Assembly: GCA_003280445.1 (NCBI GenBank) | Contig: QCEW01000006.1 | Span: forward strand, 1 to 59,639 | From: Prochlorococcus sp. AG-363-A03 | GTDB lineage: Bacteria; Cyanobacteriota; Cyanobacteriia; PCC-6307; Cyanobiaceae | Direction: 5' to 3' | DNA length: 59,639 nucleotides | Part shown: one piece after another, positions 49,048-59,639 of the stretch | How positions within the stretch are numbered: the stretch's first letter is position 1 | Layout of the letters: the number at the start of each line of letters is the position of its first letter | Made by a program: the position numbers and the translations under genes | Notes under the pieces: model-generated | What the model was told of the DNA's origin: nothing | Databases searched by the model: none | The model's input: only the letters and a program-made list of their open reading frames with translations

Positions 49048-49773
49048 ATGCAAGCTTTTGCATCCAACAATTTAACCGTAGAAAAAGAAGAGTTGGTTTC
49101 TGACTCTCTTCCGGATTTCACATCTGAATCTTACAAAGATGCCTATAGCAGAATTAATGCAGTTGTAATTGAAGGTGAGCAAGAAGCTTATTCAAATTTT
49201 CTTGATCTCGCCAAGTTGATTCCTGAGCATGCTGATGAGCTTGTAAGGCTTGGAAAGATGGAGAAGAAGCATATGAATGGTTTTTGCGCTTGCGGAAGAA
49301 ATCTTGCAGTAAAGCCTGATATGCCTTTCGCAAAAACCTTTTTCTCAAAGCTCCACAATAATTTCATAGAGGCTTTTAATGCTGGTAATACCACTACTTG
49401 TCTTCTAATTCAATGCATTTTGATTGAATCTTTCGCAATATCTGCTTACCACGTTTACATTCGTGTGGCTGATCCTTTTGCTAAGAGAATTACAGAAGGT
49501 GTTGTTCAAGATGAATATTTGCACTTGAATTATGGTCAAGAGTGGCTTAAAGCCAATCTTGAGACAGTCAAGAAAGATCTTATGAAGGCTAATAAAGAAA
49601 ATCTGCCTTTAATAAAATCAATGCTTGATGAAGTTTCTAATGACGCTGAAGTTCTCCATATGGATAAGGAAGAGTTAATGGAAGAATTTATGATTGCTTA
49701 TCAAGATTCCCTTTTAGAGATAGGTCTTGATAATAGAGAAATAGCCAGAATGGCTCTTGCTGCTGTGATTTAA
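49048..49773 (+). CDS. ado: Aldehyde deformylating oxygenase
   Basis: ADO converts fatty aldehydes to alkanes and formate. The 241-residue ferritin-like protein keeps all six di-iron ligands: Glu in IEGEQEAYSNF, Glu/His in MEKKHMNG, Glu in LIESFAISAYH and Glu/His in QDEYLHLNYG. It is followed by AAR and accA as in other alkane-producing cyanobacteria. Pentadecane is the expected main product. A strong terminator separates it from AAR, so the two are not a simple operon. Confidence 0.97.
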   Translation: MQAFASNNLTVEKEELVSDSLPDFTSESYKDAYSRINAVVIEGEQEAYSNFLDLAKLIPEHADELVRLGKMEKKHMNGFCACGRNLAVKPDMPFAKTFFSKLHNNFIEAFNAGNTTTCLLIQCILIESFAISAYHVYIRVADPFAKRITEGVVQDEYLHLNYGQEWLKANLETVKKDLMKANKENLPLIKSMLDEVSNDAEVLHMDKEELMEEFMIAYQDSLLEIGLDNREIARMALAAVI

Positions 49774-49805
49774 AGATTTTAAATTTACAATTTTTTGCCT
49801 TCATC

Positions 49806-49847
49806 AATTCCTCAAGAACTTAAAGTTATTGAGGAATTCTTTTTTTT
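49806..49847 (+). terminator. Rho-independent terminator after ado
   Basis: AATTCCTCAA (49806-49815) and TTGAGGAATT (49829-49838) form a perfect 10-bp stem with a 13-base loop, followed by C and eight T residues. It lies 33 bases past the ado stop, on the plus strand only. Confidence 0.8.
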
Positions 49848-49918
49848 GTGGCCTTGGTGGTCTAACCTTCAAACTTGGATAAATCTTTAGTTTCAATTTT
49901 GATCTTTCTTGGTGCAAA

Positions 49919-50959
49919 ATGTTTGGGCTAATTGGACATTCAACAAGCTTTGAAGATGCCAAGCGAAAGGCATTGGGCTTAGGGTATGACCATATTGCTG
50001 AAGGGGATTTAGACGTATGGTGTACTGCACCGCCTCAGTTAGTTGAGCATGTAAAGGTCGTAAGTGCGATTGGAAAGACTATTGAGGGAGCATATATAGA
50101 CTCATGCTTTGTTCCTGAGATGTTAAGTCGCTTCAAAACTGCAAGAAGAAAAGTTTTGAATGCAATGGAGTTAGCCCAAAAGAAAGGGATCAATATCACC
50201 GCTTTAGGTGGATTTACGTCAATAATTTTCGAAAATTTTAATTTGCTTCAAAATCAACAAGTTAGAAATACCACTCTAGATTGGCAAAGATTTACCACAG
50301 GTAATACTCATACAGCTTGGGTGATTTGTAGACAGCTAGAGCAAAATGCACCTCGAATAGGGATTGATTTGAGTAAGTCAAAAGTAGCTGTTGTGGGAGC
50401 TACTGGTGACATTGGCAGCGCTGTTTGTAGGTGGCTAAGCAATCGAACTGGTGTTTCTGAGCTTCTGTTGGTAGCTAGGCAGCCAAAGCCTTTAATTGAA
50501 CTTCAATCTCAGCTTGGAGGAGGAAGAATTCTGAGTCTTGATGAGGCTTTACCTGAAGCGGATATTGTGATTTGGGTTGCAAGCATGCCCAAAACCTTAG
50601 AAATTGACCCTTCTCAAATCAAAAGGCCCTGCTTAATGATTGATGGTGGATACCCTAAGAATTTAGGCGAGAAGTTTTCAGGAACTGGTATACATGTTTT
50701 AAAAGGAGGAATAGTTCAATTTTTCAAAGATATTGGTTGGAGCATGATGGAATTGGCTGAGATGGAAAATCCTAAAAGAGAAATGTTTGCATGTTTTGCT
50801 GAGGCAATGCTTCTTGAATTCGAGAATTGTCACACCAATTTCAGTTGGGGAAGGAATAATATTACTTTGGAAAAGATGGATTTTATTGGCAATGCTTCTG
50901 AGAGGCACGGGTTTTCAGCTCTTGGTTTGAAATCAAATATTCAGACATTAACCGTCTGA
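49919..50959 (+). CDS. aar: Long-chain acyl-ACP reductase
   Basis: AAR reduces acyl-ACP to the aldehyde used by ADO. The 346 residues begin [20 protein letters not shown] and contain [15 protein letters not shown], the NAD(P)-binding [18 protein letters not shown], and [19 protein letters not shown], where the conserved Cys is the likely acyl acceptor. It follows ado by 145 bases, which include a terminator, and precedes accA by 20 bases, suggesting that aar and accA are co-transcribed. Confidence 0.97.
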   Translation: MFGLIGHSTSFEDAKRKALGLGYDHIAEGDLDVWCTAPPQLVEHVKVVSAIGKTIEGAYIDSCFVPEMLSRFKTARRKVLNAMELAQKKGINITALGGFTSIIFENFNLLQNQQVRNTTLDWQRFTTGNTHTAWVICRQLEQNAPRIGIDLSKSKVAVVGATGDIGSAVCRWLSNRTGVSELLLVARQPKPLIELQSQLGGGRILSLDEALPEADIVIWVASMPKTLEIDPSQIKRPCLMIDGGYPKNLGEKFSGTGIHVLKGGIVQFFKDIGWSMMELAEMENPKREMFACFAEAMLLEFENCHTNFSWGRNNITLEKMDFIGNASERHGFSALGLKSNIQTLTV

Positions 50960-50979
50960 ACATTTGAAAACTTTTTTTT

Positions 50980-51969
50980 ATGGCTAGACGTTTCCTCCTC
51001 GAATTTGAAAAACCTCTTGTTGAATTAGAGAATCAGATTGATCAAATCAGAGAATTAGCAAGAGATTCAGAGGTTGATGTAAGTCAGCAACTTCTGCAAT
51101 TAGAAACACTTGCGGCAAGAAGGCGAGAAGAAATATTTAATGCACTAACACCTGCTCAAAAGATTCAAGTAGCTAGACACCCTCAAAGACCTAGTACGCT
51201 TGATTACATTCAGATGTTTTGTGATGATTGGGTAGAATTACACGGAGACAGAAACGGAACTGATGATCAAGCCCTCATAGGAGGGTTAGCTCGAATAGGT
51301 GAAAAATCTGTCCTTATAATTGGACAACAAAAAGGTCGAGATACAAAAGAGAATGTTGCAAGAAACTTTGGTATGGCAAAGCCAGGAGGATATAGAAAGG
51401 CTTTGAGGTTGATGGATCATGCTGATCGCTTTCGCCTGCCAATAATCTCTTTTATAGATACGCCTGGAGCTTATGCAGGGCTCATAGCAGAAGAGCAAGG
51501 TCAGGGAGAAGCTATTGCAGTAAATTTACGTGAAATGTTTAGGCTCAAAGTGCCCATAATTGCGACTGTAATTGGAGAAGGTGGCTCTGGGGGCGCGTTG
51601 GGGATAGGAGTCGCAGACAGGTTGCTCATGTTTGAACATAGTGTTTATACAGTCGCAAGCCCCGAGGCATGTGCTTCGATTTTATGGAGGGATGCTGCTA
51701 AGGCTCCAGAAGCAGCATCATCATTAAAAATTACTGGTCCTGACCTTATGAAGTTAGGAATTGTTGATGAGGTACTAAAAGAACCTTCTGGGGGGAATAA
51801 TTGGGCCCCGCTTCAGGCTGGAGATACTTTGAAAAATGCCCTTGAGAAGCACTTATCTGAGTTATTGGCTTTATCCCCTGATGAATTGAGAGAGAATAGA
51901 TATACCAAATTTAGAAAAATGGGAAAATTTTTGGAATCTTATTCTAACGAAAGTGAAATTTCAGTTTAA
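50980..51969 (+). CDS. accA: Acetyl-CoA carboxylase carboxyltransferase subunit alpha
   Basis: AccA with AccD transfers the carboxyl group to acetyl-CoA. The 329 residues show [15 protein letters not shown], the [20 protein letters not shown] region, [35 protein letters not shown], and [32 protein letters not shown], all standard. It lies right after aar, so fatty-acid supply and alkane synthesis share a locus. Confidence 0.97.
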   Translation: MARRFLLEFEKPLVELENQIDQIRELARDSEVDVSQQLLQLETLAARRREEIFNALTPAQKIQVARHPQRPSTLDYIQMFCDDWVELHGDRNGTDDQALIGGLARIGEKSVLIIGQQKGRDTKENVARNFGMAKPGGYRKALRLMDHADRFRLPIISFIDTPGAYAGLIAEEQGQGEAIAVNLREMFRLKVPIIATVIGEGGSGGALGIGVADRLLMFEHSVYTVASPEACASILWRDAAKAPEAASSLKITGPDLMKLGIVDEVLKEPSGGNNWAPLQAGDTLKNALEKHLSELLALSPDELRENRYTKFRKMGKFLESYSNESEISV

Positions 51970-51995
51970 AGTTTTAATGTTTGCTTTTAACTTTC

Positions 51996-52703
51996 TTGTC
52001 AACAGTATTAATAACAGGTGCTTCTAGAGGAATTGGGAGAGCAACTGCTAGAGCTTTTGCTAATTCAGGGTGGGATTTACTGCTTTTAGCTAGGTCTGAA
52101 AATGATTTAGAAAAACTTGTTGAAGAGTTTGATAACAAAAAAGTTAAGGTCTTCTACGAATCTATTGATCTTAGTGATCCCCAAAATATATCTAAGGGAA
52201 TAGTTGAATTAATGAATAATGGTTTAATTCCCTCGGTTCTAATAAATAATGCTGGAGTCGCATGGACTGGAGACCTTTTATCTATGCCGCTTGAAAAATG
52301 GGAATGGATCATGCAAATGAATCTCACCAGTATCTTTCAGGTTTGCTCTGAAGTGGTTCCTTTAATGAGAAAAAAAGGAGGATTAGTTATCAACGTTAGT
52401 AGTCATGCTTCTCGAAATGTTTTTCCACAATGGGGAGCTTATTGTGTTTCTAAAGCAGCTTTAGCAAGTTTTACCAAATGTTTGGCAGAAGAAGAACGGA
52501 AGAATTCTATACGAGCATGCACACTTACTCTTGGATCAGTAAATTCGTCTCTTTGGGATTCTGATACCGTTGGGATGCAATTTGATAGAGATTCGATGCT
52601 TTCAGTTGATCAAGTTGCATGTGAGCTTTTACATCTTGCTAATCAACCAATTAATCAAATTATTGAGGATGTAACACTGATGCCTTCTGCAGGAATATTT
52701 TGA
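51996..52703 (+). CDS. Short-chain dehydrogenase/reductase
   Basis: I chose TTG at 51996 (MSTVLITGASRGIG, 235 residues) because it aligns with family starts; an earlier TTG at 51981 is also open. The SDR fold shows TGASRGIG, NNAG in VLINNAGVAW, catalytic Ser in VINVSSHAS and YCVSKAALASF (YxxxK). It follows accA by 26 bases. The substrate is unknown, though position suggests lipid metabolism. Confidence 0.88.
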   Translation: MSTVLITGASRGIGRATARAFANSGWDLLLLARSENDLEKLVEEFDNKKVKVFYESIDLSDPQNISKGIVELMNNGLIPSVLINNAGVAWTGDLLSMPLEKWEWIMQMNLTSIFQVCSEVVPLMRKKGGLVINVSSHASRNVFPQWGAYCVSKAALASFTKCLAEEERKNSIRACTLTLGSVNSSLWDSDTVGMQFDRDSMLSVDQVACELLHLANQPINQIIEDVTLMPSAGIF

Positions 52704-52725
52704 AATTAGAGAACAAAATAAATTC

Positions 52726-53406
52726 TCAGGATTCATTTTGGTCTCTAATTTTGCTAACAAGAGATTCAACTTTCTTAATATCTTTAATCCCTGGAGATAT
52801 CTCTAGTCGACTAGAGGCATCAATTCCATCTGGCTTAAGCTTAGAAAAAATTTCAGGAATTATTTCAGCAGATATACCACCAGCTAAGATCCAAGGAGTT
52901 TTAAAAGTTTTATTAATTAGTAATTCTATCGGGACTCTATTTCCAGTGCCTCCAAGTGAGTTATCATCCCAAGCATCCAATAGAATAGCATCAATATCCT
53001 TTTCATATTGACTGATATTTTCTAAATCATTAACAGATTTTAATCTGAAGGCTTTCCACAATTTAATTGTTGGCAACTCATTCTTTATTTTACGACAATA
53101 ATCAACGGATTCATTCCCATGTAATTGGATAACATTTGGTGGAGTTGATCTGTTACTTATAGATTTGACTTCTTCTAATTGTTCATTTGCGATTACTAAT
53201 ACTTTTTCAACACTTGAAGACACTTTTTCTATTTCATTAAAAATTTTTATACATTCTTCTTCTGGTACATAACGAGGTGAATTTTTAACACCAATAACTC
53301 CGATAGCATTTATTTCGAATTCGGCTATGGATCTTGCTTGCGAAGTCTTTGTTAGCCCACAAATTTTTATTGCTGTTGATTTTTTAGAAGTAGATTTTCT
53401 GATCAT
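52726..53406 (-). CDS. trpF: Phosphoribosylanthranilate isomerase
   Basis: TrpF isomerises N-(5'-phosphoribosyl)anthranilate in tryptophan synthesis. I chose ATG at 53406, while TTG at 53412 is open. The 226 residues show AIKICGLTK (catalytic Cys), VIQLHGNESVDYCR, ILLDAWDDNSLGGTGNRVP with the catalytic Asp, WILAGGISAEIIPE and DASSRLEISPGIKD. An inverted, partly mutated copy of its 3' part appears at 59475-59639. Confidence 0.95.
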   Translation of the reverse strand: MIRKSTSKKSTAIKICGLTKTSQARSIAEFEINAIGVIGVKNSPRYVPEEECIKIFNEIEKVSSSVEKVLVIANEQLEEVKSISNRSTPPNVIQLHGNESVDYCRKIKNELPTIKLWKAFRLKSVNDLENISQYEKDIDAILLDAWDDNSLGGTGNRVPIELLINKTFKTPWILAGGISAEIIPEIFSKLKPDGIDASSRLEISPGIKDIKKVESLVSKIRDQNES

Positions 53407-53445
53407 TAACAAAACTTTTATTAGGATTGATTGAAATAGATTTTA

Positions 53446-54708
53446 TTGAGAGCTTGGAGGAATTTAAGTTTGGGTAGTTGGGAAGTTATGAAAATCAAAG
53501 GAATCCCTTTGAGGATCCATCCAAGTTGGTTTTTGGTTTTAATATATTTTACTTTGTCAGCCAGAGATCAGTTCGAGACGCTTATGGATGGTCAAGCATC
53601 TTTTTGGAGTGGATGGCTAATTGGTGCTTTTACCTCTTTACTTTTGTTTATATCAGTGTTGTTGCATGAATTGGCTCATTCTTTTGTAGCAATTGGAGAA
53701 GGTCTAAAAGTTAGAGACATAACACTTTTTTTTCTTGGAGGCATGGCTAATCTTGAAAAAGAATGTCCGACTTCAAAAGGAAGTTTAAAAATTGCAATTT
53801 CAGGTCCAATTGTTAGTCTTTTATTAGCTTTTTTAATGATTTTATTAAGTAATAATTTATCAGTATCAAATTTTATTCTCTCTAATTTGTTTAAGCAGGT
53901 TGGTAGCCTTAATCTTTTGATAGGGGTATTTAATTTGCTTCCAATAATTCCTCTTGATGGGGGTGTAATATTAAAATCTTTAATTTGGTACTTTACAGGG
54001 AGTAAAACAGCAGGTATCAAAGTGGCGATTGTCTCTGCAAGATTAATTTCTTTGCTTGCTGTTTTTATTGGCTTTCTAAGTTTACTTAGGGGTAACTTAT
54101 ATATCGCAATTTGCTTTTTTATTATTGGTTTATTTATTTTTTCTTCATCTAAATCTCAGAGCCAAATTATTCAAATACAAAAGATATTGTCTGAATCATT
54201 TGTAAATCAGGTTTATAGTCGTTCATACAGAGTTTTGGAGGATGATTTGCCTGTAAAAGTTTTATCTAAATATCAATATTTGAATAAAGATAATGTCTTT
54301 AATGAGGAATGGATACTCTTGTATAGAGAAGGGAGATGTGTCGGTTATGTTAATGAAAAAATATTGAAGAATATTGCTGTACATAACTGGGATAAAAAGT
54401 TTCTTTATGAGTTTTCATTCCCAATAAATGAATTACCATCGATTAGTGAAAAACAACCATTATGGAAAGCAATTATAAGAATAGAAAAAACAAATGATGG
54501 GAGGCTACTTGTCTTATCTGTTTCTGGTCTTCCTCTTGGAACTTTAGACAGAGTAGATATAGGGAAAGCAGTACTTAAAAAAATCGGATTAAATCTTCCT
54601 GATCAATTAATTAAAATTTCAAGAAAAGAGAATATTTATCCACTAGGATTAAATCTATTTAATATTGCACAATCCATGGTTTCGAGTGATTTAGAAGAGG
54701 ATCAATAA
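53446..54708 (+). CDS. Site-2-protease-like M50 metallopeptidase
   Basis: This 420-residue polytopic protein has the zinc site VLLHELAHSFVA (HExxH) near residue 75 and NLLPIIPLDGG (third ligand) near residue 165. A final cytoplasmic domain of about 170 residues looks like a worn CBS pair. This is the class of rhomboid-independent intramembrane proteases that release regulators. The start is TTG at 53446. It overlaps the convergent lipoate ligase gene by 7 bases. Confidence 0.9.
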   Translation: MRAWRNLSLGSWEVMKIKGIPLRIHPSWFLVLIYFTLSARDQFETLMDGQASFWSGWLIGAFTSLLLFISVLLHELAHSFVAIGEGLKVRDITLFFLGGMANLEKECPTSKGSLKIAISGPIVSLLLAFLMILLSNNLSVSNFILSNLFKQVGSLNLLIGVFNLLPIIPLDGGVILKSLIWYFTGSKTAGIKVAIVSARLISLLAVFIGFLSLLRGNLYIAICFFIIGLFIFSSSKSQSQIIQIQKILSESFVNQVYSRSYRVLEDDLPVKVLSKYQYLNKDNVFNEEWILLYREGRCVGYVNEKILKNIAVHNWDKKFLYEFSFPINELPSISEKQPLWKAIIRIEKTNDGRLLVLSVSGLPLGTLDRVDIGKAVLKKIGLNLPDQLIKISRKENIYPLGLNLFNIAQSMVSSDLEEDQ

Positions 54709-55451
54709 TGATTTATTTTTTTAAATTTATTTACAGCTAAATGTCTTATTATCTCTTTATCTTTTTTATCTAATGCATAATTAGACAACTTTAGATTCGG
54801 CCATGTTTTACCTAATGATTCTATTAAAAAGCCTATAACTCTATCTTTATCTTTAATTTCAATTTTTATCTTTGGTGGAGCTGCATTAAAAACTTTTTCC
54901 CATAATTTTCTTGATGGTTCCATTAATATCTCTCCATGCTGAAGCAAGTGTCCCTTTTTCCAGTACTGAGCACTTCCAATATGCTTGTTTTTATCTTTAT
55001 CAACTAAGTCAGCCAATGTTGAAGTTGAAAAACAATTACTATTGGACATATTCACAGATTCATTCCCAAAAAATAGATCCACTCCAGCTTTTTTAAAACC
55101 GTCTTTTAGCCATTGAGTCGTCTTTAAATATGATTCTTTTTTGCTCCTTGGCGGATATTTCCATACAAGAGCGTATGTGAGTCCTCTGCTATGAAGAACA
55201 GCTTTCCCTCCACTAGGTCTTCTTACGATTCTTAATTGTTCTTTTTTTAAAAGTTCAATCCATTTTTTTGGCAGTCCTGTTTGATTCCTCCCAATCGACA
55301 ACCAGTCTCCATCCCATGTATAAAAACGTATTGCCATATTGAAATTGTGCTCAGAGAATGACTTTTCTAATAGGAAGAGATCAATTGCCATTTGCTCTGG
55401 TCCACTTAATTCAAGAGGATTTAAATAAAGAACTTCTTCTAGATTGTTCAT
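54702..55451 (-). CDS. Lipoate-protein ligase A family protein
   Basis: The 249 residues have the biotin/lipoyl ligase fold with LSIGRNQTGL, RIVRRPSGGKAVLHSRGLTYAL and KHIGSAQYWKKGHLLQHGEILM including the active Lys. Members attach lipoyl groups to dehydrogenase subunits or glycine cleavage H protein, or act as octanoyltransferases. The small C-terminal accessory domain is short. The start is ATG. Confidence 0.85.
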   Translation of the reverse strand: MNNLEEVLYLNPLELSGPEQMAIDLFLLEKSFSEHNFNMAIRFYTWDGDWLSIGRNQTGLPKKWIELLKKEQLRIVRRPSGGKAVLHSRGLTYALVWKYPPRSKKESYLKTTQWLKDGFKKAGVDLFFGNESVNMSNSNCFSTSTLADLVDKDKNKHIGSAQYWKKGHLLQHGEILMEPSRKLWEKVFNAAPPKIKIEIKDKDRVIGFLIESLGKTWPNLKLSNYALDKKDKEIIRHLAVNKFKKINHY

Positions 55452-55602
55452 TTTTAATTTTTAGTTATTCGTCATCAAAACGTTATTTTATTGAAATTCC
55501 CCTTTATTTAGTTTCTTTTTGAATTTATAAATGCATTGGGATAAATCAAAGAATTGATTCCATTATTAATTAAGTTAGCATAAAAAAATCAAGACACTTT
55601 CA

Positions 55603-56013
55603 TTGAATTTGGGACAACCTCAACGAATTGAAGAGCCATTCCGAAGGAAGCGTTCAAAAAGAATTAGCAAGAGCATTCCTGCTGTAAATAAAAAAATCGA
55701 TGCCTTTAGTCAAGTTTCTGAATTTCAGAAAGAAGAAGTTAGACGGGAACTTTTATATAGCCATGTGGGATTAATTTTGAAGTTTGGATTATTTATTGTA
55801 TTTTCAACCAGTCTTGTGAACTTAGGACTTGCTTCTCATCAACGTGTGAATAGAAATATAGAGTTGTCATATCTATTAGAAAAAGAATCAAAAAAACTTC
55901 ACAGGTTAAGACTACGTTTTGATGAAATGTTTACTAATGGTGGAGAACAAAGTTTTTTTAAGGAGCAAGATCAGTGGATTACTCCAAATAGTGTCAGAGT
56001 TATCTGGCAGTGA
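55603..56013 (+). CDS. Single-span coiled-coil protein, DivIC/FtsB-like candidate
   Basis: A 136-residue protein starts at TTG. It has a basic, disordered cytoplasmic N-terminus (RKRSKRISKS), one membrane span near residues 60-78, then a heptad-rich helix (IELSYLLEKESKKLHRLRLRF). It ends in QDQWITPNSVRVIWQ, recalling the GMVxPGE-type end of FtsB/DivIC. The shape fits a septum-formation initiator. The family link is by architecture and the C-terminal motif only. It stands before por, with no division gene beside it. Confidence 0.6.
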   Translation: MNLGQPQRIEEPFRRKRSKRISKSIPAVNKKIDAFSQVSEFQKEEVRRELLYSHVGLILKFGLFIVFSTSLVNLGLASHQRVNRNIELSYLLEKESKKLHRLRLRFDEMFTNGGEQSFFKEQDQWITPNSVRVIWQ

Positions 56014-56081
56014 TTTACTTTGCTTCTCATAGGTTTAGATTTGTATTTGAAAATTGATTAAAATAGTTTTTATTAAAGAAT

Positions 56082-57095
56082 ATGGCTCTAGTACAAGCTG
56101 CACCAGGAACTGTCTTAATTACTGGAACGACATCAGGAGTTGGGTTATATGCAACAAAGTCTTTGGTCGAGAGGGGTTGGAGAGTTATTACCGCAAATAG
56201 ATGTTCTGTGAGAGCTGAAGCTTCTGCATCAGCAGTTGGATTACCTACTAATAGTCCAAGACAACTTAAACATATACAAATTGATCTTGGCGACTTGGAT
56301 AGTGTTCGCAATGGGGCTAAAAGTCTTCTAGAGGATTTGGAAAAGCCATTGGATGCCTTGGTTTGCAATGCTGCAGTATATCTGCCTCGGTTAAAAAAAC
56401 CTTTGAGATCTCCACAGGGATATGAAATATCAATGGCAACAAATCATTTTGGACATTTTTTATTAATTCAGTTGCTGCTTGAAAATCTTAGTAAGTCTTC
56501 AAGACCAGTCTGGAAGGGAAGATCTTGGGGGGTGGAATCATCTAGAGTAGTAATCTTAGGGACTGTAACTGCAAACAATAAAGAACTTGGAGGGAAAATA
56601 CCAATACCAGCTCCTGCTGATTTAGGAAATCTATCTGGTTTTGAAGAAGGTTTCTGCGACCCCATCTCAATGGCTAGTGGTAAACGTTTTAAGCCAGGCA
56701 AAGCTTATAAAGACAGTAAGCTATGCAATATGATTACGACTCAAGAACTACATAGGCGATTTAACTCTTCTCCAATTCTTTTTAGTTCTCTATATCCAGG
56801 ATGTGTAGCTAATACCAGATTATTTAGAAACACTCCTAAACTGTTTCAGTGGCTGTTTCCATGGTTTCAGAAATTAATAACAGGAGGTTTTGTAAGTGAA
56901 GCACTTGCTGGCGACAGGGTAGCCCAAGTTGTTTCAGATCCTCAATTTGCTATTTCTGGTGTTCATTGGAGCTGGGGAAATAGACAACGCAAAGACAGAC
57001 AACAATTTTCACAAGAATTGTCCGATCGAGTGACTGATCCAGTGACCTCTAGAAAAGTTTGGGAATTGTCTATGAGATTAGTTGGGCTGAAATAA
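56082..57095 (+). CDS. por: Light-dependent protochlorophyllide oxidoreductase
   Basis: LPOR reduces protochlorophyllide to chlorophyllide using light and NADPH. The 337 residues start with the nucleotide fold [24 protein letters not shown], include [27 protein letters not shown] and the catalytic [17 protein letters not shown] (YxxxK), and then the Cys-containing [15 protein letters not shown]. It converges on chlL with 16 bases between. The light-independent enzyme is encoded next to it, so both routes are present. Confidence 0.97.
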   Translation: MALVQAAPGTVLITGTTSGVGLYATKSLVERGWRVITANRCSVRAEASASAVGLPTNSPRQLKHIQIDLGDLDSVRNGAKSLLEDLEKPLDALVCNAAVYLPRLKKPLRSPQGYEISMATNHFGHFLLIQLLLENLSKSSRPVWKGRSWGVESSRVVILGTVTANNKELGGKIPIPAPADLGNLSGFEEGFCDPISMASGKRFKPGKAYKDSKLCNMITTQELHRRFNSSPILFSSLYPGCVANTRLFRNTPKLFQWLFPWFQKLITGGFVSEALAGDRVAQVVSDPQFAISGVHWSWGNRQRKDRQQFSQELSDRVTDPVTSRKVWELSMRLVGLK

Positions 57096-57111
57096 TTCTT
57101 GAATTAGTTCT

Positions 57112-59639
<2,528 letters not shown>

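Overview
The window is an AT-rich, densely packed piece of chromosome from a marine picocyanobacterium, almost certainly Prochlorococcus. Evidence for this is the low GC, the short intergenic gaps, many TTG/GTG starts, a ferrochelatase with a C-terminal chlorophyll-binding helix, the ADO/AAR alkane pair next to accA, Psb27, and both protochlorophyllide reductase types (por plus chlL/chlN). The protein sequences look more like low-light NATL-type strains than high-light ones, but that is an impression and not a measurement. About 61 protein genes were found. No rRNA, tRNA, CRISPR array or insertion sequence was seen.

Layout. 0-10 kb: an SPFH protein, hemL, xth, two conserved unknowns, larC with a membrane protein, then a minus-strand cluster yjbQ - pterin carbinolamine dehydratase - His-rich CobW GTPase - futB iron permease. 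10-22 kb: M32 carboxypeptidase, a first inorganic pyrophosphatase, hemC, the principal sigma factor, a possible 49-residue microprotein, priA, argB with two cyanobacterial unknowns, ssb, cobK, cutA. 22-34 kb: minus-strand proS-psb27-purA-pfkB, then an HTH gene, a second pyrophosphatase, an ArsC/Spx protein, signal peptidase, a dihydroorotase-like protein without its metal ligands, a double-domain phosphatase and a CPBP protease. 34-45 kb: a possible FtsL analogue with ftsI, tal, a minus-strand integrase-cobO-pyrH-frr-reductase run, hemH, ilvB and a small secreted nuclease-fold protein. 45-59.6 kb: a laccase-domain protein, Tab2, an S1-like protein, a creatininase-like protein, ADO, AAR, accA, an SDR, trpF, an M50 protease, a lipoate ligase, a DivIC/FtsB-like protein, por, chlL and the 5' part of chlN.

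Functional themes. Tetrapyrrole metabolism is heavily represented (hemL, hemC, hemH, cobK, cobO, por, chlL, chlN), together with metal handling (futB, CobW GTPase, larC, cutA) and photosystem assembly or translation (psb27, Tab2 homologue). Two small one-membrane-span coiled-coil proteins, one directly before ftsI, are candidates for the divisome proteins FtsL and FtsB, which are poorly recognised in cyanobacteria.

The right end is abnormal. chlN stops about 40 codons early because its sequence switches to an inverted copy of an internal trpF segment found 6.6 kb away, and mismatches pile up at the last bases. This is most simply explained as a chimera at a contig end, as made by whole-genome amplification of a single cell. 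The sequence after about 59474 should not be treated as natural without checking.
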